From NCBI RefSeq assembly GCF_002261425.1, contig NZ_NEVJ01000003.1, positions 744,001-808,000 on the forward strand: 64,000 nt of DNA. Reading direction: 5' to 3'. The stretch comes from Bordetella genomosp. 9 (GTDB taxonomy: Bacteria > Pseudomonadota > Gammaproteobacteria > Burkholderiales > Burkholderiaceae_B). This document shows, piece by piece, positions 43,750-53,207 of this stretch (position 1 is the first letter of the stretch; each line of letters starts with the position of its first letter). The notes under the pieces are model-generated. The model was not told the origin of the DNA. It did no database searches and saw only the letters and a program-made list of their open reading frames with translations. The position numbers and the translations under genes were made by a program.

Positions 43750-44996
43750 GCAATCGAGTCTACGACGCGATCGTCATCGGCGGCGGCCTGCACGGCCTGT
43801 CGGCCGCCATGCACCTGGCGCGCCGGGGCGCGCGCGTAGTGGTGGTGGAAAAGCACTGGGTCGGCCGGCATGCGTCCGGCGCCACCGCGGCCGGCGTGCG
43901 CACCTTGAATCGCGACCTGCGCGAGCTGGACCTGTCGCTGGAAGCCATGGACATGTGGCACGGCATGGCCGGCCTGGTCGGCGACGACTGCGGCTTCCAC
44001 GCCAACGGCCAGGTTTGCGTGGCCGAACATGCGGACGCGCTGGCCAAGTTGCAAACGCGGGTGGACGGCCTGCGCGCGGCCGGCTACACACATGAGGAAC
44101 TCATCGGCCCGGGCGAGTTGCGGCGCATCCTGCCGGAACTCAGCACCCATTGCGTCGGCGCGTCCATCGCCCGGCGCGACGGCGCCGCCGATCCGCATCG
44201 CGCGCTGCGCGCGTTTCGCCGCAGCGCCATGCAGGCGGGCGTCGAACTGGTCGAGCACTGCGGCGTCGTCGCCATCGAGCGGCAAGGCGCGGACTGGCGC
44301 GTGGTTGGCGACGCTGGTCCGGACGGTGCGGCGCGGACATGGACGGCGCCGGCGATCGTCAATGCGGCCGGCGCCTGGGGCGCGCGCATGGCGGCACTGG
44401 TCGGCGATGACATCCCGCTGGCGACCAAGTCTTCGATGATGATGGTCAGCGAACGCCTGCGGCCCTTCATCAAGCCGGTCGTCTCCATCATGGGCCGCTC
44501 GCTGTCCTTCAAGCAGTCCGACCAGGGCACGCTGGTGATCGGCGGCGGGCTGCAGGGCATACCGGACCTGGACAAGGAAACCTCCACCGCGCGCATGGGC
44601 GTGCTGGCCAAGGGCGCGAAAGCGTCCACCGACCTGTTCCCCGCGGTGCGTGACATACGCATCGTGCGGGTCTGGGCCGGCCTGGAGGCCAAGACGGAAG
44701 ACCTGCTTCCGGTGGTCTGTCCATCGCCCGGCGCGCCGGGCGTATTCCATGCCTTCGGCTATTCCGGCCACGGCTTCGAGCTGGTGCCCGTGGTCGGCGC
44801 GGCGCTGGCTGACCTGGTGCTGACCGGCAAGACGGCCCGCGCGATCCAGAACCTGGACGCGCGCCGCCTGATGCCCGACGCGCCCAAGGATGCCGGCACG
44901 CCCTGGGTCGTCGACGCGCCCAGGCCCGCGCCGGAAAAGGTGCCCGCGCCCACCCAGAGCGCAGCGCAAAGCACGGTACAGGGAGCCCCATCATGA
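43746..44996 (+). CDS. Second DAO-family FAD-dependent oxidoreductase
   Basis: 416 residues from the ATG at 43746, which overlaps the previous stop codon; the frame stays open upstream but that part is read inside the HcnB-like gene. N-terminal FAD motif YDAIVIGGGLHGLSAAMHLA; later TAPAIVNAAGAWGARMAALVG and HAFGYSGHGFELVPVVGAALADL. It may be a second, stand-alone amine or amino-acid oxidase acting after the first step. The last 35 residues are Pro/Ala-rich. The DppB-like gene starts inside its end. Confidence 0.9.
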   Translation: MSNRVYDAIVIGGGLHGLSAAMHLARRGARVVVVEKHWVGRHASGATAAGVRTLNRDLRELDLSLEAMDMWHGMAGLVGDDCGFHANGQVCVAEHADALAKLQTRVDGLRAAGYTHEELIGPGELRRILPELSTHCVGASIARRDGAADPHRALRAFRRSAMQAGVELVEHCGVVAIERQGADWRVVGDAGPDGAARTWTAPAIVNAAGAWGARMAALVGDDIPLATKSSMMMVSERLRPFIKPVVSIMGRSLSFKQSDQGTLVIGGGLQGIPDLDKETSTARMGVLAKGAKASTDLFPAVRDIRIVRVWAGLEAKTEDLLPVVCPSPGAPGVFHAFGYSGHGFELVPVVGAALADLVLTGKTARAIQNLDARRLMPDAPKDAGTPWVVDAPRPAPEKVPAPTQSAAQSTVQGAPS

Positions 44997-45934
44997 TGCG
45001 CTATGCCGTCAAACGCCTGCTGCTGGCGATCCCCACCCTGCTGGCCATGCTGACGGCGGTATTCGTCCTGGTGCGGCTGGTGCCGGGCGATCCGGCGGCG
45101 GTCATGCTGGGCGACCAGGCCAGCGCCGCGGCGCTGGCCGCGCTGCGCGAGCGGTTGGGCCTGAACCTGCCCGTGCAGATGCAATACCTGCACTTCCTGC
45201 GCGACATGCTGTCGGGCAATTTCGGCGTGTCCATGGCCAGCGGCCGCACCGTGCTGCAGGAAGTCGCGCTGGTGCTGCCGTGGACGCTGCAGCTGACGGC
45301 GGCGTCCATCCTGATCGGCGTCGTCTTCGGCCTGCCGCTGGGCATCTGGGCGGCGCTGCGGCGCAACGCCTGGCCCGATTACCTGGGCCGGGTGCTCTCG
45401 CTGACGGGCCTGTCCTTTCCGGCCTTCGTCTCGGCCATCCTGATGCTGCTGGCCTTTTCCATCCAGCTGCAATGGTTCCCGGTGATTGGCAGCACGGTCG
45501 CCGGCGACTGGACCGCGCAGCTGCGCGGACTGGTGCTGCCGGCCTTCAACCTTGGGTTGATCATGACCGCCTACGTCATGCGCGTCACGCGCTCGTCCAT
45601 GCTGGGCGTGATGGGCGAGGACTATGTGCGCACCGCGCGCGCCAAGGGCGTGCGCCCGCTGCGCCTGGTGCTGCGCCATGGACTGCGCAACGCGCTGATC
45701 CCCATCGTCACCGTCGTCGGCCTCTACTTCGGCACACTGATCGGCAACTCGGTGCTGACGGAAATCGTCTTCAACCGGCCGGGCCTGGGCAAGCTGATCC
45801 TGGGCGCGCTGAACACGCGCGACTACACGCTGCTGCAAGGCCTGATGGTGGTGTTCGCGGCCTGCGTCATTTTCGTCAATCTGCTGACCGACCTGGTGTA
45901 CGGGATGGTCGACCCCCGGGTGAAATACAAATGA
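44993..45934 (+). CDS. ABC transporter permease, DppB/OppB type
   Basis: 313 residues. Six transmembrane helices, starting MMRYAVKRLLLAIPTLLAML, and the cytoplasmic coupling loop EDYVRTARAKGVRPLRLVLRHGLRNALIP (EAA-like). The family partner of the binding protein at 38359. It starts within the end of the oxidase gene and its stop codon overlaps the start of the next permease, so this is a tightly coupled operon. Confidence 0.93.
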   Translation: MMRYAVKRLLLAIPTLLAMLTAVFVLVRLVPGDPAAVMLGDQASAAALAALRERLGLNLPVQMQYLHFLRDMLSGNFGVSMASGRTVLQEVALVLPWTLQLTAASILIGVVFGLPLGIWAALRRNAWPDYLGRVLSLTGLSFPAFVSAILMLLAFSIQLQWFPVIGSTVAGDWTAQLRGLVLPAFNLGLIMTAYVMRVTRSSMLGVMGEDYVRTARAKGVRPLRLVLRHGLRNALIPIVTVVGLYFGTLIGNSVLTEIVFNRPGLGKLILGALNTRDYTLLQGLMVVFAACVIFVNLLTDLVYGMVDPRVKYK

Positions 45935-46809
45935 GCGCCGTCACCGCACCTGCTCCGACCGCCGCGCGCCCCAACGCGCTATGGCTGGCCCTGCGCCGCA
46001 ACCGCCTGTCGTGGGTAGGCATAGGCCTGCTCGTACTGATCGCGCTGGTGGCGATACTGGCGCCCTGGCTGGCGCCGCACGACCCGCTGCAGCAGAACAT
46101 CGCCTATCGGCTGGAACCGCCGTCGGCGGAGTTCTGGCTGGGCACCGACAGCTACGGCCGCGACGTGCTGTCGCGCCTGATCTACGGCGCCCGCGTGTCC
46201 CTGCTGGTGGGCTTCGTCGCCATCCTGATCGCCATGAGCATCGGCGCGTCGCTGGGCATCCTGGCCGGTTATGTCGGCGGCCTGGTCGACCAGTTCATCA
46301 TGGGCCTGGTCGACGTGCTGCTGTCCTTTCCCACGCTGCTGCTGGGCCTGATGGTGGCGGCCATGCTGGGCGCCAGCCTGGAAAACCTGATCATCGCCAT
46401 CGCCATCACGGAAATCGCCCCCTTCGTGCGGGTGGCGCGCGCGCCGACCATCGCCTTGAAGCAGCGCGACTTCGTCGAGGCGGGACGCGCGCTGGGCTAT
46501 GGACCGCTGCGCTTGATGGGCGTGCACATCCTGCCGAACATGATTTCCGACGTCGTGGTGCTGGGCTCCCTGTGGATGGCGTCGGCCATCCGCACCGAGG
46601 CCTCGCTGAGCTTCATCGGCCTGGGCGTGCCGCCACCCGCCGCCACCTGGGGCGGCATGATCCGCGAAGGCTTCGAGAACATCCTGGATGCCTGGTGGCT
46701 GACCGTATTCCCCAGCATCGCGATCCTGCTCACGGTGCTGGCCCTGAACCTGCTGGGCGACGCGCTGCGCGACGCCATCGACCCCAAGCTGCGCTCGGAG
46801 CACTCATGA
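45931..46809 (+). CDS. ABC transporter permease, DppC/OppC type
   Basis: 292 residues from the ATG at 45931. Residues about 20-45 are the first helix (LSWVGIGLLVLIALVAILAP); EFWLGTDSYGRDVLSRLIYGAR is the OppC signature, and DFVEAGRALGYGPLRLMGVHILPN the coupling loop. It forms the membrane channel with the preceding DppB-like subunit. A long open frame before the ATG is a shadow of the DppB gene. Confidence 0.93.
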   Translation: MSAVTAPAPTAARPNALWLALRRNRLSWVGIGLLVLIALVAILAPWLAPHDPLQQNIAYRLEPPSAEFWLGTDSYGRDVLSRLIYGARVSLLVGFVAILIAMSIGASLGILAGYVGGLVDQFIMGLVDVLLSFPTLLLGLMVAAMLGASLENLIIAIAITEIAPFVRVARAPTIALKQRDFVEAGRALGYGPLRLMGVHILPNMISDVVVLGSLWMASAIRTEASLSFIGLGVPPPAATWGGMIREGFENILDAWWLTVFPSIAILLTVLALNLLGDALRDAIDPKLRSEHS

Positions 46810-47798
46810 CCACCACGGACGCCGTATTGGAGCTGCGCGGCCTGCGCACGGAATTCCGCATAGGCGGCGCCTGGCATGCCGCCGTGCGCGACGTTTCCCT
46901 GTCGGTGAACAGGAACGAAACGCTGGCGGTGGTGGGCGAATCGGGCAGCGGCAAGAGCGTGACCGCGCTGTCCATCCTGCGCCTGCTGCCGTCCACCGGC
47001 GCGCGCCACGGCGGCGGGCAGGTGCTGCTGGAAGGCAAGGATCTGTCGGCCCTGCCGGAAAAGGACATGGCGCGCCTGCGCGGCGACGCCATCGCCATGA
47101 TCTTCCAGGAACCGATGACGTCGCTGAATCCGACGATGACGGTCGGCGACCAGATCGCCGAAGCCGTCCGCCAGCATCGCCGCATTTCCTGGCGCGAGGC
47201 GCGCGACGTTGCCTTGCAGGCGCTGGAGGAAGTCAAGATTCCCGCGGCGGCCAGCCGCTACGACGACTACCCGCACCAGTTCTCCGGCGGCATGCGCCAG
47301 CGCGTAATGATCGCCATGGCGTTGGCCTGCAAGCCCAAGGTGCTGCTGGCCGACGAACCCACCACGGCGCTGGACGTCACCATCCAGGCGCAGATCCTGA
47401 GCCTGCTGGCCGACCTGAAGACGGCGCGCGGCATGGCGGTGGTCTTCATCACCCACAACCTGGGCGTGGTGGCGCAGATCGCCGACCGCGTGGCCGTCAT
47501 GTACGCCGGCGAGGTCGTCGAAACCGCCGACGTCGACACCCTGTTCGCCCATCCCACCCATCCCTATACCGAGGCCCTGCTGCGCGCCATGCCGCGCGTC
47601 GACGCCGATGCCGACGCGCTCGACCCCATCCCGGGCAGCGTGCCGCCCATCACCGGCATTCCGGCGGGTTGCGCCTACGCGCCGCGCTGCCCGCTGAAAC
47701 AGGCGCGCTGCGAGGCCACGCGCCCGACATTGGCAACGGTAGAGGGCGCGCATCAGGTGCGCTGCCTGGTGCGCGCGCCATCGGAAGGACAATCATGA
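46806..47798 (+). CDS. ABC transporter ATP-binding protein, DppD type
   Basis: 330 residues from the ATG at 46806. Walker [15 protein letters not shown]-loop [10 protein letters not shown], signature [15 protein letters not shown], Walker [15 protein letters not shown] and the H-loop ITHNLGVV. The C-terminal cysteine-rich tail ([22 protein letters not shown]) is typical of DppD/OppD proteins and can bind a [4Fe-4S] cluster. It overlaps both neighbours by four bases. Confidence 0.94.
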   Translation: MTTTDAVLELRGLRTEFRIGGAWHAAVRDVSLSVNRNETLAVVGESGSGKSVTALSILRLLPSTGARHGGGQVLLEGKDLSALPEKDMARLRGDAIAMIFQEPMTSLNPTMTVGDQIAEAVRQHRRISWREARDVALQALEEVKIPAAASRYDDYPHQFSGGMRQRVMIAMALACKPKVLLADEPTTALDVTIQAQILSLLADLKTARGMAVVFITHNLGVVAQIADRVAVMYAGEVVETADVDTLFAHPTHPYTEALLRAMPRVDADADALDPIPGSVPPITGIPAGCAYAPRCPLKQARCEATRPTLATVEGAHQVRCLVRAPSEGQS

Positions 47799-48829
47799 AC
47801 GACATCGATCTCCCCGTGCGGGACGGCAGGGATGCCGTCGGGACCGACGACGCCCCGCTGCTTCAGGTGCGCGGCCTGGTCAAGCATTTCCACAGCGGCG
47901 GCGGCCTGCTGGGCGGCCGCAAGCAGACCGTCCATGCGGTCAACGGCGTGTCCTTCGATGTGGGCCGAGGCCAGTCGCTGGGCCTGGTCGGCGAATCGGG
48001 CTGCGGCAAATCGACGGTGGCGCGCCTGCTGCTGCGCCTGATCGAACGCGACGCGGGGGACATTCACTTCGACGGCCAGGACGTGGGCGCGGCCACCGGC
48101 GCGCAGATGCGCGCGCTGCGCCAGCGCATGCAGATCGTCTTCCAGGATCCCTATGCATCGCTGAACCCGCGCCGCACCGTACGCCAGGCGCTGTCCGAGC
48201 CGCTGTACGTGCACGGCATGGGCGACGCGGCGCGCATCGAGGCCAAGATATCGCAGACCATCCAGGAAGTGGGCCTGCCGCTATCCGCGCTGGATCGCTA
48301 TCCGCACGAGTTTTCCGGCGGCCAGCGCCAGCGCGTCGGTATCGCGCGGGCGCTGGTGCTGGACCCGCAATTGATCGTCGCCGATGAACCGGTGTCCGCG
48401 CTGGACGTATCGGTGCAGGCGCAGATCCTGCAGCTGCTGGAACGCCTGAAACGCGAGCGCGGCTTGTCCTTCGTTTTCGTCTCGCACGACCTGGGCGTCG
48501 TGCGCCATTTCTGCGACACCGTCTGCGTGATGTACCTGGGCCGCATCATCGAACAGGGCCCCACGCGGCAGGTACTGGACGCGCCCCGGCATCCCTACAG
48601 CCGCATGCTGCGCGATTCATCGCCGGTGCCCGATCCGCGGGCCCGTATCGCATTGGCGAAGATCACCGGCGAGATCCCATCCCCGACCCGGCTGCCGCCC
48701 GGCTGTACCTTCCACCCGCGCTGCGCGCAGGCACGGCCGGACTGCGCCGCCCGCATTCCCGAACTGGAACAACGCGCCAGCGGCGATGGCCGCCGCGTCG
48801 CATGCTTTTACCCGCTTACCGAAGAATAG
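47795..48829 (+). CDS. ABC transporter ATP-binding protein, DppF type
   Basis: 344 residues from the ATG at 47795. Walker A GESGCGKSTVARL, FQDPYASLNPRRTV, signature FSGGQRQRVGIARAL, Walker B LIVADEPVSALDVS and SHDLGVVRHF. The C-terminal PPGCTFHPRCAQARPDC tail is again cysteine-rich. Last gene of the transport operon, which is followed by a 177-base gap before the second large effector-like gene. Confidence 0.94.
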   Translation: MNDIDLPVRDGRDAVGTDDAPLLQVRGLVKHFHSGGGLLGGRKQTVHAVNGVSFDVGRGQSLGLVGESGCGKSTVARLLLRLIERDAGDIHFDGQDVGAATGAQMRALRQRMQIVFQDPYASLNPRRTVRQALSEPLYVHGMGDAARIEAKISQTIQEVGLPLSALDRYPHEFSGGQRQRVGIARALVLDPQLIVADEPVSALDVSVQAQILQLLERLKRERGLSFVFVSHDLGVVRHFCDTVCVMYLGRIIEQGPTRQVLDAPRHPYSRMLRDSSPVPDPRARIALAKITGEIPSPTRLPPGCTFHPRCAQARPDCAARIPELEQRASGDGRRVACFYPLTEE

Positions 48830-49006
48830 ATCGGTATCCGGGTTGTCGTTACACCACGCCCATATCGCTGGAAGACCGCGGTTCGGTCTGATACATCGAA
48901 TCTCCGGGAGCTCCCGCCAGGCCTCGCGTACTAAGGCGCCTGTCGGTGGCGGCCCGTATCGATTCGCGCAACGGTCGGACCGCGCACGGCTTACCAGCAG
49001 ATTGGA
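48830..49006. other. Gap before the second large effector-like gene
   Basis: No gene is seen. AGACCG at 48873-48878 and CGGTCT at 48884-48889 form a perfect stem with a five-base loop, and CGGGAGCTCCCG at 48905-48916 is a perfect palindrome. These may terminate the transport operon or bind a regulator of the next gene. A promoter for the downstream gene is expected but none stands out. Confidence 0.35.
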
Positions 49007-52000
49007 GTGGTATTCCCCTTGAGCAACATCAGCATTGCCGCCGCCCGCACGGACGCGGCGGACTTCAGTACAGGCATCCCGTCAAATCCCCACGCATCGA
49101 CTGCGCCACAGCGAGCCGGGAACGGATCGATTCAGGAAGAAGCCTCGCGCAGCGCCTTCGAGTTCTCCAGAATTCCGGAGTCCGTCCGGCCCGCCAGCCC
49201 TGCTTCGGCGCTAAAGCACAAGCCCGCCGCGCAACACGCTCCACCCGATGGTCATCAACAGATGTTGTTCCAGCTTGGCAGGCAAGTAGCAGCCGCGCTC
49301 GGGCTCGACCCGGGGCAATACCGAACGGAGGAATACATCGCGCTGGCCGAGGAAACCATGCGGGACCACCTCCTGTCGGGGAACGCCCAGCATCTGCCCC
49401 TGCTCATCGGCATGGCGCGCGGCGCCGGCAAGCTGGACAACGCGGACCTGGACACAGGTGATGGCGATCGTATCGCTGAGCAGATCAGCGCCTTCCTGGA
49501 ATCCGCGTTCAAACAGGAAATAGAGCTGAGCAACGTGGCGCTCGACCTTGCTCAAGCCCCGCCGCCCTTGACGCGCAAGGAGCTCGCGGACGCTTTGCTG
49601 CGCGAAGCCGGCATCGATCCCCAGGCCTACCTGGCCGGCTCGGACACACCTTACGCATATGAAGGGATCGCCGCCTTCACGCCACCGCTCATCGTCAACA
49701 GCAAGGCTGCCGAGTACTACTTCGACCACGATGCGCTGAGCGCGGACGTTATCGCAAAAATGCGGCTGCTAGGCGGTGGCAGACCCACGGCCGACGACGT
49801 GCGGCGCATCCTCGCGCGACTGCCCGCCTCGCTGGACGCGGAATTCGGCAAGCAGTTCGATGCCCGCACGGCTCGGACGGCCGCACTCTGCTCGCAATGG
49901 CTGCGGTCCCGGCTGTCGGCATATGAACGGGATCATCACGTTGACCTCCATGCGGCCAATGTAGCGGTGTCGCGCCCCAAGCTGCAGTATTACGCGGAAG
50001 AGGCCCAGGTCTACAACCACACCTACTCGACGTACGACAAGCCGCATAGCGAAATCCCCGCCTCGGGGTTTTTCGTGACGTGCCGGTTCGAAGGCGCGCC
50101 GCCCCGTCATCTCTATATCGCGGCGAACGGTACGCTGCGCACGCTCGCCGCGCATGACGATCCGGTGCGCTGGATAAGCCAGAATCAGGCAGACCTGTTC
50201 GCCTCTCACGCCACACCCGGCGTCCGCGGCATCAAATCGCGCGTGATCATGGAGGAAACCGGCGCGGGACCGCACGCCGCGATGGCGAAATGGCTGCCTT
50301 CCGCTTTCCGCAAAGAGGCTGAACGCCAGCGGCAGGCCGCGCGCGGCCAGACCGCGACGGAGATAGGGACAGAGATGCTGCTCGACATGATTCCCGGCTG
50401 GAACGTCGCGAAGGCGATCCGCGACGGCGATTGGCGGTCGGCCGTCCTGCACGGCGCACTGACTGTGGCGGACCTCCTGCCGTCGGTCATCTCCGGGATA
50501 AGATGGGCCGCCAAGGCGGTCAAGGTCGCCAAGGTGGCCAGCCAGGGCGCCACCATAGGGCTGCGGGCCGTGACGCATACGGCGCCAACACTGCGCGAGA
50601 GCATCAAGGCGGTTTTGAAAGGCGCAAGCACGCACATCAGGGCGGGCTTGCGGCCCTTGGATCTGGACCGGGTAGCCATGGCGATTCGATCCGCCTCCCC
50701 CCGGCTTGCCTCGGATTTGCGCGGCATGGCCGCACGGACACGCGGCGCCGCGTTGCCGGCGGGCACGTGGAAGATCGTCAAAACGCCCATCGACCCAACT
50801 GCCGCGGCGGACGCCATCAGGCCCACGCCCATTGTCAAGGCGCGCAGCCAGAACGGTGCCGGACTCGAGCTGCTGCCCTATGGCGGCGATGGACGCGCCT
50901 ATACCCGCTTCGATGCCTCCGGCCAGCGGGTGGGCGCGGTGCTGCTGACGGATGGCACCGGCGTGCTGCATGAAACGCTCCCCCTGGATGCCTTGCGGCG
51001 CTACCGCGTCAGCGCGCCCGATACATTGCTGGCGCTCGCCACCCGACCTACGGGCGCCGATGGCACCGCATTGCTGGGCGACGTACATTACGTGCGCATC
51101 GGCGAGGACTATATGCAGGTCGTGGCGGACGCTGCCACCTCCACTGCTGACCGCCGCATCTGGCGCGCGGCGCCGCCCGACGACGTGCCGCCCGACGTCG
51201 TCGCATATCGCCTGGTGCATGACTCGCGGTCGGGAATGTGGCGACGTCCGGATCCCCCCCAGCTGAAAGGCGGCGGTCCGCGGACGGCACGGACCGGCGC
51301 CGCCGCGGGCAAGGCCGAGACCAGCACCGGCGGTAGGGCCGCCACGGCGGGATTGAGCCCCAGCAATCAGGACCGTTACCAGTTCATGGAAACCATGTGG
51401 AGGAATATCGCCGGCGGTGCCACCGAGAAACAGCGCGCCTGGGTTGCGCTGCTGCTGATGCGCATCGGCAACACACCGCGCGGCGACGCCATCCTGCGGG
51501 CCTTGACCGCATGGCGCAAATACGTCGGCGAAACACCGCAGGTCGCCTTCCGGCAGCCGGGCTTGAAAGGCGTTCCTGACAAGGTCTCGCAGGCGCTCAG
51601 CACAACGAAGTACTGGGCCATCGACCCGGCGACGCTGTCCGGCGCTCCGTCGGAAGCGGTCCTTGATGCGGCGACAGATGAATTGGCCAAGATCTACGAC
51701 AAGATGACACGCCTGTCCCGCCACGACAGTTCCGGCGGCACGCTGGCACTGCGCAGCGATCCTGTAGGCCGCGCGCTCGCGGACGGCAAGGTGCGGCTGC
51801 GCAAAGACCTGGATGACCTATGGGGTCAATGGGCCAGCGATGAGTCGATCCCGGCAGAACGGCACATCAACGACACGCACGTCCAGAGGCTGCCATATCG
51901 CGACAACCGGCAACGGCTCATCGACGGCTTGCGGCTCCAGACCCAGAAAACCAAGCTGCTCGGGGGCACGCCGGAAGAAGACCTGAAGCGATTGATCCGA

Positions 52001-52360
52001 GGGCAACCCGTGCGAAATCCGCAGCTGACCAGCCCCTATCTTGAAATTACCCTGCGCACCGCCGATGACCTTCCGCCATTGCCCAGCGATATGGAGCACC
52101 TGAAACTGCGCATCGCCGATGATGCTCCCGCCATGGGCGCGAGTGAGTCCGTCGAGATGTCCAGGTTGCCTCGCGACAAATACACCGTGATGAACACCAA
52201 GGGCGATATTCTGAATGACCCCGACGCAGTACCGAAGGAAACGCCCGCGCTCGGGGAACTTCTTCCCGATGGCTTGCGCGTGCTTGTCGTGGAGGGGGAC
52301 GGCAGTTCCGTCACCGCGCACGCGCTGGGACCGTCGATCGAAGTCACCTATGCCAGGTAG
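49007..52360 (+). CDS. Second large polymorphic effector-like protein, C-terminus of unknown function
   Basis: 1117 residues from the GTG at 49007. A TTG at 49019, spaced 11 bases from GGAG, may be the real start. Not a recognised named protein. The first 60 residues are Ser/Ala/Thr-rich. Residues about 130-210 (LLIGMARGAGKLD, AFKQEIELSNVALDLAQ, GIDPQAYL) parallel residues 190-265 of the protein at 34800. The middle has EMLLDMIPGWNVAKAIRDGD and a hydrophobic stretch (about 470-520). The same junction follows (YVRIGEDYMQVVAD, RIWRAAPPDD, MWRRPDPPQLKGGG), ending at residue 757. The C-terminal 360 residues differ from the first protein and match nothing I know; no HExxH is present. Secretion is inferred. 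Confidence 0.72.
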   Translation: MVFPLSNISIAAARTDAADFSTGIPSNPHASTAPQRAGNGSIQEEASRSAFEFSRIPESVRPASPASALKHKPAAQHAPPDGHQQMLFQLGRQVAAALGLDPGQYRTEEYIALAEETMRDHLLSGNAQHLPLLIGMARGAGKLDNADLDTGDGDRIAEQISAFLESAFKQEIELSNVALDLAQAPPPLTRKELADALLREAGIDPQAYLAGSDTPYAYEGIAAFTPPLIVNSKAAEYYFDHDALSADVIAKMRLLGGGRPTADDVRRILARLPASLDAEFGKQFDARTARTAALCSQWLRSRLSAYERDHHVDLHAANVAVSRPKLQYYAEEAQVYNHTYSTYDKPHSEIPASGFFVTCRFEGAPPRHLYIAANGTLRTLAAHDDPVRWISQNQADLFASHATPGVRGIKSRVIMEETGAGPHAAMAKWLPSAFRKEAERQRQAARGQTATEIGTEMLLDMIPGWNVAKAIRDGDWRSAVLHGALTVADLLPSVISGIRWAAKAVKVAKVASQGATIGLRAVTHTAPTLRESIKAVLKGASTHIRAGLRPLDLDRVAMAIRSASPRLASDLRGMAARTRGAALPAGTWKIVKTPIDPTAAADAIRPTPIVKARSQNGAGLELLPYGGDGRAYTRFDASGQRVGAVLLTDGTGVLHETLPLDALRRYRVSAPDTLLALATRPTGADGTALLGDVHYVRIGEDYMQVVADAATSTADRRIWRAAPPDDVPPDVVAYRLVHDSRSGMWRRPDPPQLKGGGPRTARTGAAAGKAETSTGGRAATAGLSPSNQDRYQFMETMWRNIAGGATEKQRAWVALLLMRIGNTPRGDAILRALTAWRKYVGETPQVAFRQPGLKGVPDKVSQALSTTKYWAIDPATLSGAPSEAVLDAATDELAKIYDKMTRLSRHDSSGGTLALRSDPVGRALADGKVRLRKDLDDLWGQWASDESIPAERHINDTHVQRLPYRDNRQRLIDGLRLQTQKTKLLGGTPEEDLKRLIRGQPVRNPQLTSPYLEITLRTADDLPPLPSDMEHLKLRIADDAPAMGASESVEMSRLPRDKYTVMNTKGDILNDPDAVPKETPALGELLPDGLRVLVVEGDGSSVTAHALGPSIEVTYAR

Positions 52361-52456
52361 CGAGCCAGCCGGGATTCCTGTCACTTCAAACCGACGCTCC
52401 CACGAGTCGCCGCGCCGGCGCCCACGGCAAAAAACAGCCGTCTAAAAGCGGCAGGC

Positions 52457-53104
52457 TCACACGTCGCCCAGGCGCATCAGGCGCCGGACCTGCTCGCGCT
52501 CGGCCCTCAGGATAGCGAGCAGGTCGGTTTCAACCTTGTCCAGCGGGTATTCGTCATCGTTCACGGACAGTCCCAGCGACAGGCTGCGCGCCTGGCCCGT
52601 GAACAGCGGGATGGCGAGCGTCGTGACCTTGCGATCCGTGTACCGTGCGATCGCCCATGCGTCCTCGGCCATGTCCAGCGCCCGATAGAGCGCGCTGGTA
52701 TCGGGCATCGAGTTGCCGACGCGCAGATTCACCACGACGATCTTGCGCCGCTCCGAATCCGAACTGGCGCGGGCGATGATGATGACCTCGTCGCGGCCCT
52801 TCTCGCCGATGTTGACGGTGCCATTGCAGCGGTTGGCCAGCGCCTGCAGCGATGACTGGATGAACTCATTGACGCCCGTGTTGGCCAGCGCGGCGAAGCC
52901 GATCTCCAGCAGCTGCGGAGTCAGCGACCACAGCGTGCCCTCCTTGCGTACATAGCCCTCTCCCTGCAGCGTGTTCAACAGACGCAGCACGGTGGAATGC
53001 GGCAAGTCGACCGCCTTGGACAAGGCGGTTAGGGATTGCCCGGGTCCGCCGCGAAAACCACGCAGGATGGCTAGACACCTCTGGACCGACCTATTATCAT
53101 TCAT
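52457..53104 (-). CDS. IclR-family transcriptional regulator
   Basis: 215 residues. N-terminal winged helix SVQRCLAILRGFRGGPGQSL and SKAVDLPHSTVLRLLNTLQG, then an effector domain (FIQSSLQALANRCNGTVNIG). The domain is somewhat shorter than the usual 250-260 residues. It is divergent from the hydantoinase operon. The gap contains the perfect inverted repeat TGTTCA-TCTAG-TGAACA at 53126-53142. Confidence 0.9.
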   Translation of the reverse strand: MNDNRSVQRCLAILRGFRGGPGQSLTALSKAVDLPHSTVLRLLNTLQGEGYVRKEGTLWSLTPQLLEIGFAALANTGVNEFIQSSLQALANRCNGTVNIGEKGRDEVIIIARASSDSERRKIVVVNLRVGNSMPDTSALYRALDMAEDAWAIARYTDRKVTTLAIPLFTGQARSLSLGLSVNDDEYPLDKVETDLLAILRAEREQVRRLMRLGDV

Positions 53105-53125
53105 TTGACCACTACATGAAATTGT

Positions 53126-53142
53126 TGTTCATCTAGTGAACA
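53126..53142. promoter_or_regulatory. IclR operator candidate
   Basis: TGTTCA at 53126-53131 and TGAACA at 53137-53142 are perfect inverted arms with a five-base centre. An overlapping ATGAA/TTCAT pair lies at 53116-53132. This is the 103-base gap between the divergent IclR and HyuA-type genes, so control of both is likely; binding is inferred. Confidence 0.6.
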
Positions 53143-53207
53143 TTCTAGCCTGGCTTCCGGGTATCCCGCAAGCGGCTGGGCGTTCCGCAACACAGACCGG
53201 GGGCAGC

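Noticed and set aside
48873..48916. Hairpins at 48873-48889 and 48905-48916 as a riboswitch or attachment site.
   Set aside because: They are short, simple palindromes without a conserved core, T-run or duplicated flank. They are only noted in the gap entry.
34800..52360. The region as a type III secretion locus.
   Set aside because: No secretion apparatus, chaperone or sigma factor genes were found between or near the two large genes. Only the substrates' general look supports that idea.
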